From contig CM034610.1 of assembly GCA_020091685.1 (NCBI GenBank), positions 9,220,948-9,284,947 on the forward strand: a DNA stretch of 64,000 nt, given 5' to 3'. Under the pieces are notes generated by a model. It ran no database searches. It was not told the DNA's origin and worked only from the letters and a program-made list of their open reading frames with translations. Positions 35,093 to 46,090 of this stretch are shown here, in pieces (position 1 is the stretch's first letter; every line of letters begins with the position of its first letter). The position numbers were made by a program, and so were the translations under genes. The DNA is from Lutjanus erythropterus. Its lineage: Eukaryota; Chordata; Actinopteri; Lutjaniformes; Lutjanidae.

Positions 35093-36179
35093 ACGGCTAA
35101 TGAGGTGGAGGTGGGTGTCATCCTGTAAAGCCTCTGTGACAGGCGGCTGCTCTGCATCATTTACTGTGTAAGCAGCAGATTTTCAGCGCCGATCTGGCTG
35201 TAATAGCTGCTCATCAGTGCTCCCTTAATCCCTTTACAAATAGTCTCTAATTTTTACGAGGATGACCTCTAAACACACACAAACACACCGTGCAGAAGCA
35301 CTGTGACCCCTGCTGTGATAAAATCCCACAGACAACCCTCATAAACCCTGACTGCATTCCATGTAAATCCACACACACACACACACACTTTCCTGAAGAA
35401 CAGCATTACGCAACAGCCGATAATTTATTTTCAATCGTTTGTAAAGAATGCAGAGCGGAGGCCTGTTTGTTTCTCCACTGACGTGTTTACATCCAGTTAC
35501 ACCTGCTCGACTCTGATAGGAATTCTCTGACATTTAATTCAGTCATAAAAGCAAATGCACGCTGTCAGAAAGATTTGTGTCTCCCTTTTGCGTCCTGACT
35601 GTCTTTTCCAGCGGACATTCATCATTTCGATTCCCGCTACTGACATACATAAGCTGTAGTTTCATGAATACAATATGGGGGCTGCTTGCCACATGGTCAA
35701 AAACAGCGGCTGTTTATTGGCTCGTCGAGCGGCTGAACGTATTGACTTGCTTCACAGAGAAGCTCTATTGTCATGAATGGAATTCTGACCCGTGAGGTTA
35801 AAAGGTTACAGCAGTAAATGCAAGAGCATAAAAGTCCCGTTTCTGCACAAAATCAACCTGCCAGGAGGGCGGCTCTGATTAGATAAGTGCCAAATGACGG
35901 ACAGGATGGGGGGATAAAGCTGCAGTCACATCAGGCTGAACTGATTGTAATTGCAAACTGCCAATTAGGACTATTCACATTACTCTCCTACTGCTTATGA
36001 TAAATAAGGACACGTGTGGATGAGATTTCTCTCCCACTTGATTTTAAGTGACATAATGCAACTATTTTACCCTGATGGTCCAGTGCGTAAAAAAGTATGT
36101 TTCCATTAGTGTATAATCACCTGAAAACACAAATCATTCTGTTTTCATTACCCTAGAATGAGCTGTTTATATCTACAGT
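35093..36179. other. Repeat-poor noncoding stretch, possible regulatory DNA
   Basis: 35093-35280 and 35400-36060 are high-complexity, free of recognisable repeats and contain homeodomain-like TAAT cores (GGCTAATGAGG, GATAATTTATTTTC). No coding signal. The regulatory role is only a possibility. Confidence 0.3.
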
Positions 36180-36398
36180 GGGAGCTGGCCCTCTTCCACG
36201 GAGGCCGCCATGTTGAACGTTCCTACAGTAGCCAAGAACAAATAAACCAAACGCTGGCAGAGGGCCTTTAGCGTTATTTGCAGCCACAGAAGGTTCTCCT
36301 TCACGTTTGGAAGAGAGTGAGGCAAAGTGTTTTCAATTTGCAAGCTCACAGCAAGATGCTATTAAATCCTAGATATTGTTCCTTTAAAAGAGCTTCAG
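36180..36398 (+). mobile_element. Fish MITE (GGCCGCCATGTTGAAC ... AAATCCT type)
   Basis: GAGGCCGCCATGTTGAACGTTCCTACAGTAGCC, AACAAATAAACCAAACGCTGG, GAAGGTTCTCCTTCACGTTTGG and GCTCACAGCAAGATGCTATTAAATCCTAG follow the layout of a common teleost MITE ending in ATTGTTCCTTTAAAAG. A partial copy is at 60328-60420. Confidence 0.65.
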
Positions 36399-37142
36399 AA
36401 TCTTTTTTTCAACTTGTTTTTATTTCCAATGAGTGTACCATAAACTTGCACCAGTATGTAATCACACAGTCATAAAAGTGCACAGCAAAGCAAACAGAAT
36501 AGACAGGCAAGCATGCAAAAGAGCAAATAAAGGAAAGAAAAACACTAACAAAGAAGTATTCTTAGAACTGCACAAAACAAAACCCAAAAAAAGTCCAGTT
36601 CCAAAACTGTCCAGGTAAGGTGTAAATACATCATTGATCTCCCCTTGAAAAGTAAGAAAATAGTGTGGATTAGAGTTGCAAAATACGTCCCTGATTGTTT
36701 TTTTCTAAGGTTAGTCTCTCATAGTAGGAACTGCAATAATTGGTCCAGAAACAGAAGAAAAGTAGGAGGGAATTCATACATTTCTTTGCATAATATATTA
36801 TAGTAATTAATATAGGTTTTTTTTTTAGATCTAATTGGAAATCTGTCATGTCATTTAATAAATACAAACATGGATTTAAATTCAATTCTTTTCCAGGACT
36901 GAAGTAGTGAATGAATGAACCGAATTCCAAAAACTTTTCAATGGAAGACATTGCCAAAACATATTGATGAATGTTCCTTCCTCAGTTCTGCATCTCAGAC
37001 AGTTAGGTGTATTATCTTTTGGAAGTGTTACGGAAGTGAAATAGAATTTATGGATGAACTTGAAATTAGTTTCCTTGATGCTGTTACATGTGAATGGAAA
37101 TTGGGTGGGGGTGGGAGTGGCCTGCACATTAGGAGCAGCCAT
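36399..37142 (-). pseudogene. L1/Tx1-type LINE ORF2 3'-end relic
   Basis: Minus-strand frames read FKFIHKFYFTSVTLPKDN, then CLRCRTEEGTFINMFWQCLP and SFWNSVHSF, the Cys-rich C-terminal block (CxxC...GTxxHxxWxCP...FW) of L1-family ORF2. After a frameshift it continues LNPCLYLLNDMTD and ITIIYYAKKC, as in intact L1 ORF2 tails. The end around 36400 carries an A-rich 3' tail in minus orientation. Nonfunctional. Confidence 0.8.
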
Positions 37143-39345
37143 GGATGTACTAAAAACTTGTGTGTTGGAGCTGGTCTTTTTGCTGACTAGTAAATAAAAT
37201 TACCTGTCTTGCTAGGTCTTGTGTTGTTAGCTGTATTAGCAAAGGTGTTGACTTGCTAGCTTTCTGTCATAAGTAATGGAAATATAACCCGTAGCATTCT
37301 TTTTTTTTTAATAGCAGTGTATCAGGAATTCAAGATGACAGAACCCAAAAGTTATTTTCACACTAAGGGAGCCAACTTTTTCCCCACACATACTGATATT
37401 TATCTGCTGCAGTTTCCTTGTGGTTGATTTCAGACTTACAACAACAATAGCGGAAGATTGAACTGACTGTAATTGCAAGCTGCCCACTGGGAAATAGCGT
37501 TCATGTTGACCCCTCATGCTAACAAAAAATGATGATGTTTGGATTGGATTTTTATCCCACTGAGCATCTGATCTGATGTTGATTTCTTTGAAGCAGGCAT
37601 CAAGCGACAAGCAAGGGATCGAAGATCATAAAAGCTAAAACCATTTATTATTAACAGCAACAGAGTGATTTTACTACAAAATAACAACAATCAACAGTGA
37701 TTGAAAATAGCCCGTGTTACAAAAGGATCCCAGCACGTAGGCTCTCATGCTTAAACCCAGTGATATTTTTAAATGAAAAGATTCATAATCATATTGTTCA
37801 TTATCTTTCTTCTGTGCTAAGAAGTCACATAATTGTCTACACTTGAGTTTGGTGACTTATCTTCAGTTCAGTAGTCAGTTTGTAACCTGTTCAGTTCAAA
37901 ACTAGGAGTATGCAAGAACTGTTAAATTAACTGTTTAAAAGGTTGGAAACTCAGTCGCCCAAGTTATCAGGCAAGTTACACATCAGAATCAGCTTTTGTG
38001 GTCTTTTAATAGACTTTTAACAAGGCAATAACATCCTGTCTATCACTGCTGGGCTGATGAGGCTTTCAGTCACCAGTGAGGGGAGCTCCACTGCTAAAAG
38101 CTACTGACTGTAACTGACAGTGATTCAGTATATACAGTTCAGTTTAAAGACTCAAAATCAATTTTTTTCATACATGTACAGAGCTATGTGTCACCTGTAT
38201 GCCAGTATCTGACCCAGCAATGACCAAAAAAAGTTGTTTTATGAATATTCTCAAGTAATTTTCATAGTATTTCAGAGTTTGTCTTTTTCTGGAAAATGAT
38301 TTGAATTGGTTGAGTCATCATGCACAGACTAAATTTGCATCCAATGAAATGTTTTCTTGCTTATGCTCACAGAACATGGAAGGAGGATACATCTGTTCAG
38401 CAGGGTGGACTGTAGTGTTTCAGTGCCCAAAGGCGCACCTTTATAACTTTATTCACTGATTCGGGTGGGATTTGAACAAATATTTTCAGATTCCCCCTCT
38501 GATGTGCTCCAGCTGTTCCGTTTCAACTCTGTTATTTCATTTCCTTTCCTGATGGACAGATGGCTTTTGCTTACTTGTTGCAAGTAGCAAACCATAACTG
38601 TTTGCTGCCATGCGTGAGCAGCAGAACTGGGTTCAGCAGCCTCCCGGTGAGCACAGCCGTTCATCGGGATGAACACAACCTCCAAGATCATCAGGGAATA
38701 CAACACCAAGGTCGTACTAAGGTGGTGTGCTGGATTTAGTTCCCTGCACCCTAACCGAGCTAAAGTAAGTTAGCTAACTGCTAACCGCCAGGGTGCTGGG
38801 AGCCAAACCCTGCAAGAACACCGCCTCAGTACTCAAGTCGAGCCGATGTGCTCACTGGTAGCTCTCAATCCAGAAGAGTCAGCACTGCTCTCTGGAAATG
38901 CTGAACAATTGATTCCCCTAATAGTTCATTCAGTTTGAATGTTAAACAAGTTCTCACCTGGTGTGATTCACATAAAGTTGTTTAGAACTGCATGCACAGA
39001 CTGTGTGTCTTGTGTGTCTCTGTTGTGTTTGAGTAAAGCTAAGCCGCTGACTTAAATTTTAGCAGGAAGTCTAGTTCTTTCTGTTATTTTCTTAAAGTCA
39101 TTAAGCCTTGAGATATGCAGTAATTTTTAGCTTAAAGTATAATCCTTATAATTCCAGCTCATGTTCCAGCTTCTGTGGTTTCATGGGGTAGCATTAAGAG
39201 CATCTTAATTATCCCAGAGTCCCAGAGTTCAGTTTGAAGTGACAGGCAGGAAATATAACAGGAGACAAGCAACTTGTGTATCTGTTTACATTGCATTATG
39301 AAAAACTGTCGCTGTTTTAGATTATGTCATGATGTGACATATGCA
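37143..39345. other. Noncoding, no gene seen
   Basis: No recognisable element; a T run at 37300-37311. Confidence 0.5.
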
Positions 39346-39500
39346 TATATAATGGAGGGCAGATCAGGTCCTTGTTTTGCGAGTCAAGTGTCAAGTCTTT
39401 GCACTCAAGTCCAAAATCAAGACAGACAGTTCCCAAGTCAAATTGCAAGTCCTTTGCAAACTTTAAGTTTGAGCAAGTGTGGTCTATATAATGTAATTTT
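39346..39500 (+). repeat. Dispersed repeat of CAAGTC type (fragment)
   Basis: GCGAGTCAAGTGTCAAGTC, TTGCACTCAAGTCCAAAATCAAG and CCAAGTCAAATTGCAAGTCC are the repeated-AAGTC end of a fish DNA-transposon-like repeat; a longer relative is in uts2r intron 2 at 45310-45785. Confidence 0.55.
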
Positions 39501-40035
39501 AACATAAGACTCTCGACTTATGGTTCTTTTTGCAACTTCACCTTGCATAGGCTACTGCAGTTCGTTTGGTGTTGAACACTATATTGTTTTTGTATGCAAG
39601 CAACATTATCCTTATTCTATTTTTTTCCAACTGGTGCTCAGGAGCCTAGCATTATTTCTTCATGGATCTCTCCTGTATGTATCACTTCCTTGCACCTTGG
39701 CTGCATTAAGGAGAATCAGAAACTGCATTCAAAGATGGCACATGCACTGAAAAATTCTCTGCTCGCTTCCTCATGTCTTTAATGGCCACTACATCACTAC
39801 ACCGCTTCACTTCCCAGCTCTGTTCCAAGGGGCTTGATGTAAAAATCTTTTGATTCTAGCACAGAGATGTTGGACTGTGTCACTGACAGTGCAGCCTACC
39901 AGAAAACTAACTAATGACTTCAAAAGCATTCAGTGCTTACAGCAGTTCATCTTCACCTCAGTTTGCACTGCACAGCATGAATTTGCATCTATTCTGTCTA
40001 CTCGTGTCTTAACATTAACTTTACATGTGTTCATT
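39501..40035. other. Noncoding, possible remainder of the CAAGTC repeat
   Basis: Small ORFs only, no recognised protein. Confidence 0.4.
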
Positions 40036-40760
40036 TTCAGAATAATTATGCCTCAGTCCATCCCTCCCATTCTGGTGAATGTAACTCAAGAATGGCTTGA
40101 TGGAACTTCTTCAAATTTGGCACAAATGTCCACTTGGACTCATGGACGAACCGATTAGATTTCGGTGGTCAGATGTCAAGGTCACTGTAACCTTATGTCT
40201 GTCCCATTCTTGTGAACATTATACCTCAAGACCACCTTAACAAATTTGGCACAAATGTCCACTTGGACTCAAGGATGAAGTGATTAAATTTTGCTGATCA
40301 GAGAGTCACTGTGACCGTATATCTGTCCCAGCCTTGTAAATGATACACCTCAAAAACGCTTTAACAAATTTCTTCAAATTGGCACAAATGTCCACTTGTG
40401 GACTCAAGGATGAATTGATTAGTTTCTGGTCGCATTATATCCTTCCCATTCTTGTGAACGCGATATCTCAAGAACACCTTGATGGAATTTCTTCAAATTT
40501 GGCACAAACATCCAACTTGAATTCAAGGATGAACTGAATACAACTGATCAGAATTTGGTGGTCAAAAGTCAAGGTCACTGTGACCTTTTCGTCGAGGGAT
40601 GACAGGATGCCAAGGATGGACTGATCATTGGCCATAATTCAAAAAGTCAAACCAGTTATGACAAACTTTTACACAAACATAGGGTAAAATGATGAGGTGA
40701 TGACATTTTTAATCTAGAAGGTCAAAGGTCAACTTCACTGTGACATCATAATAATGGCCA
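40036..40760 (+). repeat. Satellite-like array, monomers of about 120-135 bp
   Basis: GGACTCA(A/T)GGA or its variant recurs at about 40136, 40265, 40400 and 40519. Each unit carries TTCAAATTTGGCACAAATGTCC, GTCAAGGTCACTGTGACC and CCCATTCTTGTGAAC blocks. It is the reverse complement of the array at 2868-3345. Confidence 0.85.
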
Positions 40761-41475
40761 GCTCTCTATCAGTCCTCTGGTCTTTCACTATTGTTCACCA
40801 GAATCTCATATGTCAATAAAGTGATTTTGCCAACAAATACACTTAAGACCTCATATTTAATTCCTTCACTACGTATATTAGATGAGTGAAGCCAGACATG
40901 GATGTGTTGACTGGTTACAACCACAAGATGTTGTTTGTTTCTCATATTTTTATTTAAAATGACAGTGTCAGTGAGGAGGAGCAAAGGCTTGAAAGGTGCC
41001 TATTCAGCGTAGAATTTTATAAATGCATTGTCCCCATGTAGTCTGTGTAAGTAGCAACAGAAGGCCAAAGATATTGTTTAGCTTGGCTCACCCCCTGTGC
41101 AGTGGATGATGTTTGATGACTGTGCTTAGGTGAATTGCTGCGGCGGTAGGTGACATTGACCCTCAGCACTATCTGTTTAAAATAATGGATACTGGCTATG
41201 GCACACTGGAACAAATGGGCACTGTTGGCTGCCTTTTTAGCGATTGATTTATACCGCACGTGTGTTTGTGTCAGCAGGGTTGTTCAGTCAGGGTGTAATG
41301 TGTGTCAAGTGTGGCACACGCCCCCGTTGCATGGAAATAGATGGCACAGGGGTTAGAGTAGAGAGAGAGAGACAGGGAGCGCAGAACACATTTCCTGCAT
41401 ACCTCTCCCGTTCTCTCCCGTCTTCTCCCTCCCACTTTGGTCTTCGGAGCGAGAGTGCCTCACCAGCAGCGCGCT

Positions 41476-41479
<4 letters not shown>
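40761..41479. other. Upstream flank of uts2r
   Basis: Contains no recognised gene. 41270-41480 becomes richer in GC and CpG towards the CT tract and may include the promoter; no TATA box found. Confidence 0.4.
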
Positions 41480-41523
<44 letters not shown>

Positions 41524-41560
41524 CTCTCTTGCTCCCTCTCTACCTCTCTTACTCTCTCTC
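41480..41560 (+). repeat. (CT)20 microsatellite and CT-rich tract before uts2r
   Basis: Twenty uninterrupted CT units at 41481-41520, then an imperfect CT-rich run to about 41560. It lies just upstream of the proposed leader exon. On the other strand it reads (GA)n, a type of sequence that can bind GAGA-type factors. Predicted proteins across it (poly SL or poly RE) are artefacts. Confidence 0.9.
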
Positions 41561-42083
41561 AGTCTCTCCGTAACCAGCTGTAGCTTAATGTGATCCTCAC
41601 TTCTCATCACCATTTCATTGATGTTCTCCTGTTTTTTCATATTTTCTCCTCTGAATGAAATCACTGCTGCCGATGCCACAGCTGACACAGTGTTTGGATG
41701 CTACCAAGGTGCACAGAGGCTAGAGGGAATGGAAGAGAACTTTTAAGGCTGCTATCAGTGCGCCTTTCTCGTAAATCTAGACACGTTGGATTCGTTAATT
41801 TGCTGTTGAGGGACTAGTCAACAATGGAGGGATTTCTGTTGTAGTGGATGACTCATTTAGGTTATTTTCCCCCCTCGAGACTGCTGGATAGAGATTTTTT
41901 TTTCTTTTGTTCCACCTGCGTGTTTCACCTCTCAGATACTCTATAGAATCTGTTGGGACTTTTATGGAGTGTGAAATTTTTGCAGTAAGTGCGAAGTTTG
42001 GAAGAGGAAAGTGACACGAAGCATGGCTGATGAAACTGCAGCTGAGTATTGAACCTTTCTGTCCAGGGAGGCAGGGAGTCCAG
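41560..42083 (+). other. Probable noncoding leader exon of uts2r
   Basis: A perfect donor, CAG/GTAAGA, lies at 42081-42089, and the next strong acceptor is directly before the receptor ATG. The sequence upstream holds no long ORF but several short upstream ORFs (41824-41844, 41964-42014, 42023-42052). The last one encodes nine residues and has a good Kozak context (A at -3, G at +4). A possible alternative donor, GTAAGT, is at 41985-41990. The 5' boundary is unknown and could lie in or before the CT-rich block at 41480-41560. Identification is inference from splice signals; RNA evidence would be needed to confirm it. Confidence 0.4.
42023..42052 (+). promoter_or_regulatory. Upstream ORF in uts2r leader
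   Basis: ATG GCT ... TAT TGA, nine codons plus stop, with A at -3 and G at +4, lying 31 bases before the predicted leader-exon donor. If the leader exon is real, ribosomes should initiate here efficiently and the receptor ATG would depend on leaky scanning or reinitiation. A 16-codon uORF (41964-42014) and a 6-codon uORF (41824-41844) lie upstream of it. Confidence 0.35.
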
Positions 42084-42676
42084 GTAAGACTCTTTATATT
42101 CTAATTCACTTGCATGCCAATGTATATTTGTAATTGTTCTAAAGGATACATCAACCTGTTGTACTTATCAGAGCACTAATAGTGAGGATGGAATGTAATA
42201 TTAACCCTGCCCCCGGTGCTTTTAGAACAGCGTGTGTCGCAAAGGAAGAACACTTTCTCAATTATTTCTGTCTGAATCTTGACAGTTTGGCAAAGGGACG
42301 CTTCTCCGGCTGAGTAAAAAGTTCTCTGCGTTCCTTCAACAGTTGCATCAACTCTGATACATTTTGGCTTTTTATTTGTAATATTCGTCCTGGGTGCGTG
42401 CATCACAAAAACTTGCATCGTATTGACTGAATGCTCTCAGAGAGTGAGGATGCATTTCGTCATCAGCCCTCTGAAATTCTGCTGACGTAAATAATACTCA
42501 GGTGGTTTACCACCCGACAGCTATAGCTCTCATTTCCATCAGAATTTCTTTCCCTGCAGGATTTGCTAATTTTATCTGCATTCAGCAGTCAAAATGCAAC
42601 CTTCAGAATAGTTTGCTGTCATTTTTTTTCTTTGAATTAGACTGAGGCACTGTTCACATTCAGGCCAGACAGTTGC

Positions 42677-43700
42677 AGTGGTGGAACGTAACTAACTGCA
42701 TATACTCATGTACTATACTTAAGTACACTTTTGTGGTACTTGTACTTCTCTTGAGTATTTCCATTTCATGCTATTTTACACTTCAACTCTGCTACACTTT
42801 GCATTCAAATAATGTACTTTGTACAGAGCTACATTTATTTAATAGCTTTAGTTACTCATTACTCTGCAGATTTGTGTAGATTTGAAATACAAAGTTTTTA
42901 TACATTATGAGATATAATTATAGGTTAAACTATCCAGTAGTATATAAAGTAATTAAAAGGGTTTAGGGTGAGATTAGGGTGAAATCCTCCTTACCAATTG
43001 CAATATTAAACTGATAAACAAATTAAAGCATACTAATTTTGATACAGTAAAATCATATATAAGTCTGAAGAGGGCCATTGTGGATCATGAGTACTTTTGC
43101 ACTGTAAAAATGAAAGAGGTTAGAAATCTCAAAATTTCAAGGCAACTTACTCCAATAGATTTTTAAGCCTGACACAATCTCCTTCACCAACTGTTAATCT
43201 TTTGTTTTCTTCTTTAGATAAACTTAAAAACTTGAGTTTTAGAATCTAAAAACTATTACAGAGTAAACTCACTAAAGGTGAATGATGGTTAATATTTTAA
43301 TATTTTCAATTAAAGACATTTAATTTTCAGGCACCCAAATAAGGACAAATAAGGTTAATAGACTTTTTTTTCTAAAACTTTCAAGTTTATCTAAAGAAGA
43401 AAAATAAATAATCTCAACTGAAGATTGTAGGTCAGCAAAACTTTCTTTCAGTTTATTTCAAAACTGAGTCAGGCTCAAAACTCCAAAATCTATTGCAATT
43501 AGTTCCTTTGAAATTTTGACTTGTCTTATTTTTCTTTTCTTTTTTTTTTTTGGCAGTGTGCTCCTTTCAGTATATTTTGATCCTAATACTTTTGTATGTG
43601 TGCTCAGTAAAATTCTTTTAGTTGTCACTGCACATTTTTACAGTGTAGTATTGCTATTTGTACTAAAGTATTTAGTAGAGTATTTCTCCCACAACTAGAC
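42677..43700 (+). repeat. Fish dispersed repeat of AGTACTT type, split by a nested insertion
   Basis: Starts with GTGGTGGAACGTAACTAACTG and continues with tracts such as AAGTACACTTTTGTGGTACTTGTACTT and ACTTGAGTATTTCCATTT, the recognisable head of a common teleost repeat. The tail resumes after 43558 (TTTTTACAGTGTAGTATT ... GTACTAAAGTATTTAGTAG). Further fragments of the family are at 31548-31890, 34255-34340 and 55370-55495. Confidence 0.65.
43100..43558 (+). mobile_element. Palindromic MITE with CACTG termini, nested in another repeat
   Basis: About 459 bp. The left end CACTGTAAAAATGAAAGAGG pairs with the right end (reverse complement begins CACTGCCAAAAA). The arms keep pairing inward for roughly 200 bp, for example CAATAGATTTT with GCCTGAC near 43155-43175 and 43470-43490, and CTTCTTTAGATAAACTT near 43210 and 43390. 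CACTG ends resemble EnSpm/CACTA-derived MITEs, but the family is inferred. No clear target duplication beyond TG. Confidence 0.6.
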
Positions 43701-44226
43701 AGTGGTACCATATTCATCTAAAACTCTTGAATCAGAAACAAACACACACACTAACAGCTTCAAAACCTTTCCAACATCTCAGTAAGTGAGTAAGTTTACA
43801 AGAACATACTTCAGACTGTTTTATATTTCAGAAACATTTAATTGAGTTGACATGAGCTCAAAGTTTTATTATCAAAGCTGCTTTCTAAGCCATGAGTAAA
43901 ATTAGGGATTTTATTTTCGTCAGTATGAGCTGAGTGCAAGCAGTCTAAGGTACTTCAACTGAATGATGCAGATTTTGCAAATGACTGGACGAGTCTGAAA
44001 AGAAGCTTTGCATTGACAGCAAACTCATTAAGTCTTTCTCTAATGACTTTTTCTGTAACAAATGGAGATAATGAATGAAATCAAACAGGCCAGTACAGTC
44101 TCTCTGACTCTAATAGTCCCATTGGTGTAAGATCCACTTCAATGATGTAATAGGACCAAACCAAGTTAGAAGAAAAGGCTGATTACCATGTAATTTTTCT
44201 GTACAGTTGCCACATTCACCCCTTAT

Positions 44227-44250
44227 ATTTCTCTTCTCACATATCCAGAT
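44227..44250 (+). promoter_or_regulatory. Splice acceptor before uts2r start codon
   Basis: Pyrimidine-rich TTTCTCTTCTCACATATCCAG ends at 44248. The exon then begins AT followed by the ATG. The purine at -3 relative to the ATG is the final G of whichever exon is spliced on, or the acceptor G in unspliced RNA. Confidence 0.7.
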
Positions 44251-44964
44251 ATGACCACGGTGTCCATGGAGCCTGTAGGAGTCCTGGTGGAAAGGGGCCC
44301 CAATGCCACCGATCCCCCTCTGAGCACACATGAGGACACAGCCGCCACTTTTACCATTGGCACCATCCTCTCCATCATGTGCCTCGTTGGAGTCTCAGGG
44401 AACATCTACACCCTGGTGGTCATGTGCCACTCCATGAGAACTGCAGCTTCTATGTACATCTATATCATAAACTTAGCTTTGGCAGATCTGCTGTATCTTC
44501 TCACCATACCCTTCGTGGTCTGCACGCACTTCCTAAAGGGATGGTACTTTGGGGACACAGGGTGTCGGATTCTGATCAGCATGGACTTCCTGACCATGCA
44601 CGCCAGTATCTTCACGCTGACAGTCATGAGCACGGAGCGCTACTTTGCTGTGCTCAAGCCACTCGACACGGTCAAGCGGTCTAAAAGTTACCGGAAGGCC
44701 ATCGCTCTGCTGGTCTGGGCTGCGTCTCTCGTCCTCACCCTACCAATGATCGTGGGCATTCAGCTAATGACAGTGGGCAACAAGGCTATGTGTCAGCCCA
44801 CCTTGTCACCTCTCTCCTACCAAATTTACATCTCCTTCCTGTTTTGCACCAGCATTGTTGCCCCTGGACTGATCATTGGCTATCTCTACATCCAGCTTGC
44901 ACGCACTTATTGGGTTTCTCAGACAGAGACCTTCAAACTGACCAAGAAACTGCCCAATCAAAAG
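44251..44964 (+). CDS. uts2r: Urotensin-II receptor, coding exon 1 (N-terminus to TM5 and third intracellular loop)
   Basis: Class A peptide GPCR of the plasma membrane; receptors of this family bind urotensin II and urotensin-related peptide and signal mainly through Gq. This exon encodes residues 1-238. Visible features: N-glycosylation site N18-A-T in a short extracellular tail; TM1 about 33-59 with N51; TM2 about 68-90 with D79 in a LALAD motif; C105 and C181 for the extracellular disulfide; D112 in TM3 at the position of the peptide-binding aspartate; E129-R130-Y131 instead of DRY, as in mammalian UTS2R; TM4 about 148-170 with W156; TM5 about 190-215 with P205. The block LDTV after TM3 and the run MDFLTMHASIFTLTVMS are hallmark UTS2R sequence. 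The start was chosen because the ATG lies two bases after a strong acceptor (AG at 44247-44248) and the N-terminal length suits the family. The exon ends in phase 0 at K238 before GTCAGT. Which teleost paralogue this is cannot be decided here. Confidence 0.95.
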
Positions 44965-45008
44965 GTCAGTGTATTCAAGATAGTGTACTTTAAGGACTTT
45001 CAAACATT

Positions 45009-45246
45009 TAGGGCTGTCACAATACCAGAATTTTAAACTTTGATACTAGTATATAAAAAGTAATACTTGAACCACGACAAAAAGAGAAAGGAAGCCAAAT
45101 TTCAGGCAGGACATTTAAAACTTGAAGTTAAAGAGTGGAAATGAGGTCTTGAAAAAGCATTCAATACTTCTGAACATTAGTATTCTATTATTTTAAACAA
45201 TGTGGTATTGGAAAGTATCTAAGTATCAATACTTTTGATGACCTTA
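45009..45246 (+). mobile_element. MITE-like repeat in uts2r intron 2 (GGGCTGTCACAATACC type)
   Basis: Starts AGGGCTGTCACAATACCAG and TTTTAAACTTTGATACTAG; ends with GGAAAGTATCTAAGTATCAATACTTTTG. Resembles a common fish repeat beginning GGGCTGTCACGATACC, heavily diverged. Confidence 0.45.
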
Positions 45247-45309
45247 GTTTGTGCTCAGCCAGATGACCTCCTTAATCCAAAAGTCTTCCAAAGAAAATAA
45301 CAAAATATA

Positions 45310-45785
45310 TTGTTTGAGTCAGATTTGAGTCACAAATCTGATGACTTTAGACTTGACTTGATGACATTAAAAATATTTGCAAACTGACTTGACTTTAACA
45401 CTAATATGTTGTGTTGTGTGTACTTGAATTTGAGCCTTTTTACTTGAAAATACTTAATACCTTCCTTGAACCCCAAAGATCAAAAAGTGTGCCACATATC
45501 AATCAGTTTCCTTTTCTTTCATAATCAACTAACGTTACTGCTATTCATTCTCAGACAGTCAACACTTGTGCGGGTCTAAAATCACAGAGAGAGACACAAC
45601 AACTTCCAACTTTGTTCAACGTTTGTAGTTGCGTGAAGAATTGTAACGTTAAGGGCATTACATTTGGTGAAGTCCTTGTTAGGACTTGAAAGTCTTGACT
45701 TGCAATGTGCATGTATTAACTTTGGGATTCAAATGCAAATACTTAAGACTTACTTGTGACTTGCAAAGCGATAGCTTAGTCCCCC
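45310..45785 (+). mobile_element. CAAGTC/GACTTG-type repeat in uts2r intron 2
   Basis: TTGAGTCAGATTTGAGTCAC, TGATGACTTTAGACTTGACTTGATGAC, GACTTGACTTTAACACTAATATG at the left, and AGGACTTGAAAGTCTTGACTTGC, CTTAAGACTTACTTGTGACTTGC at the right. Alternating GACTTG motifs mark a known-looking teleost DNA repeat. Confidence 0.6.
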
Positions 45786-45889
45786 CTATGAAATGACACG
45801 TGTTTTCTGACCCCTATAAGCAGAACAACATCATGTGCCATGCTTTTCAAAACCATTATAAAATGCTGTTGCGAAATAAACTTTCTAAT

Positions 45890-46090
45890 CTGGCTCTGTG
45901 GTTGAGATATGGTTAGGTTTAGGCACTGAAACGGCATGGTTAGGGTAAGGGAACAGTCATGTTTGGGTAAAAATAACTACTTCGTTAAGATTGGGGAATG
46001 ATTGTGGTCATGGTTAAAAAAAGCTGACTGTTGGCAGGAGGCAGGAAACAAACAGTGGTCTCCAATGTAAAAGTTCAACCTTTTGTTGAC
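45890..46090 (+). repeat. GGTTAGGTTTAGGCAC-type repeat in intron 2
   Basis: GGTTAGGTTTAGGCACTGAAACGG, TGGTTAGGGTAAGGGAAC, GGCAGGAGGCAGGAAACAAACAG and GTCTCCAATGTAAAAGTTCAACC. A second, more diverged copy at 46935-47165 shares AAGCACCAAAACTACTTGGTTAGG and GTCTCCTGGGTGAAAG. Confidence 0.6.

Larger units (their letters stand above)
42084..44248 (+). other. uts2r intron 1 (predicted)
   Basis: Predicted between the donor at 42084 and the acceptor at 44248. Its middle is an old dispersed repeat (42677-43700) interrupted by a palindromic MITE (43100-43558). The rest is AT-rich, with no recognised feature. Confidence 0.4.

Noticed and set aside
41244..41688. 109- and 111-codon ORFs on both strands
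   Set aside because: Open only because the CT/GA repeat lacks stops; low-complexity SL and RE repeats.
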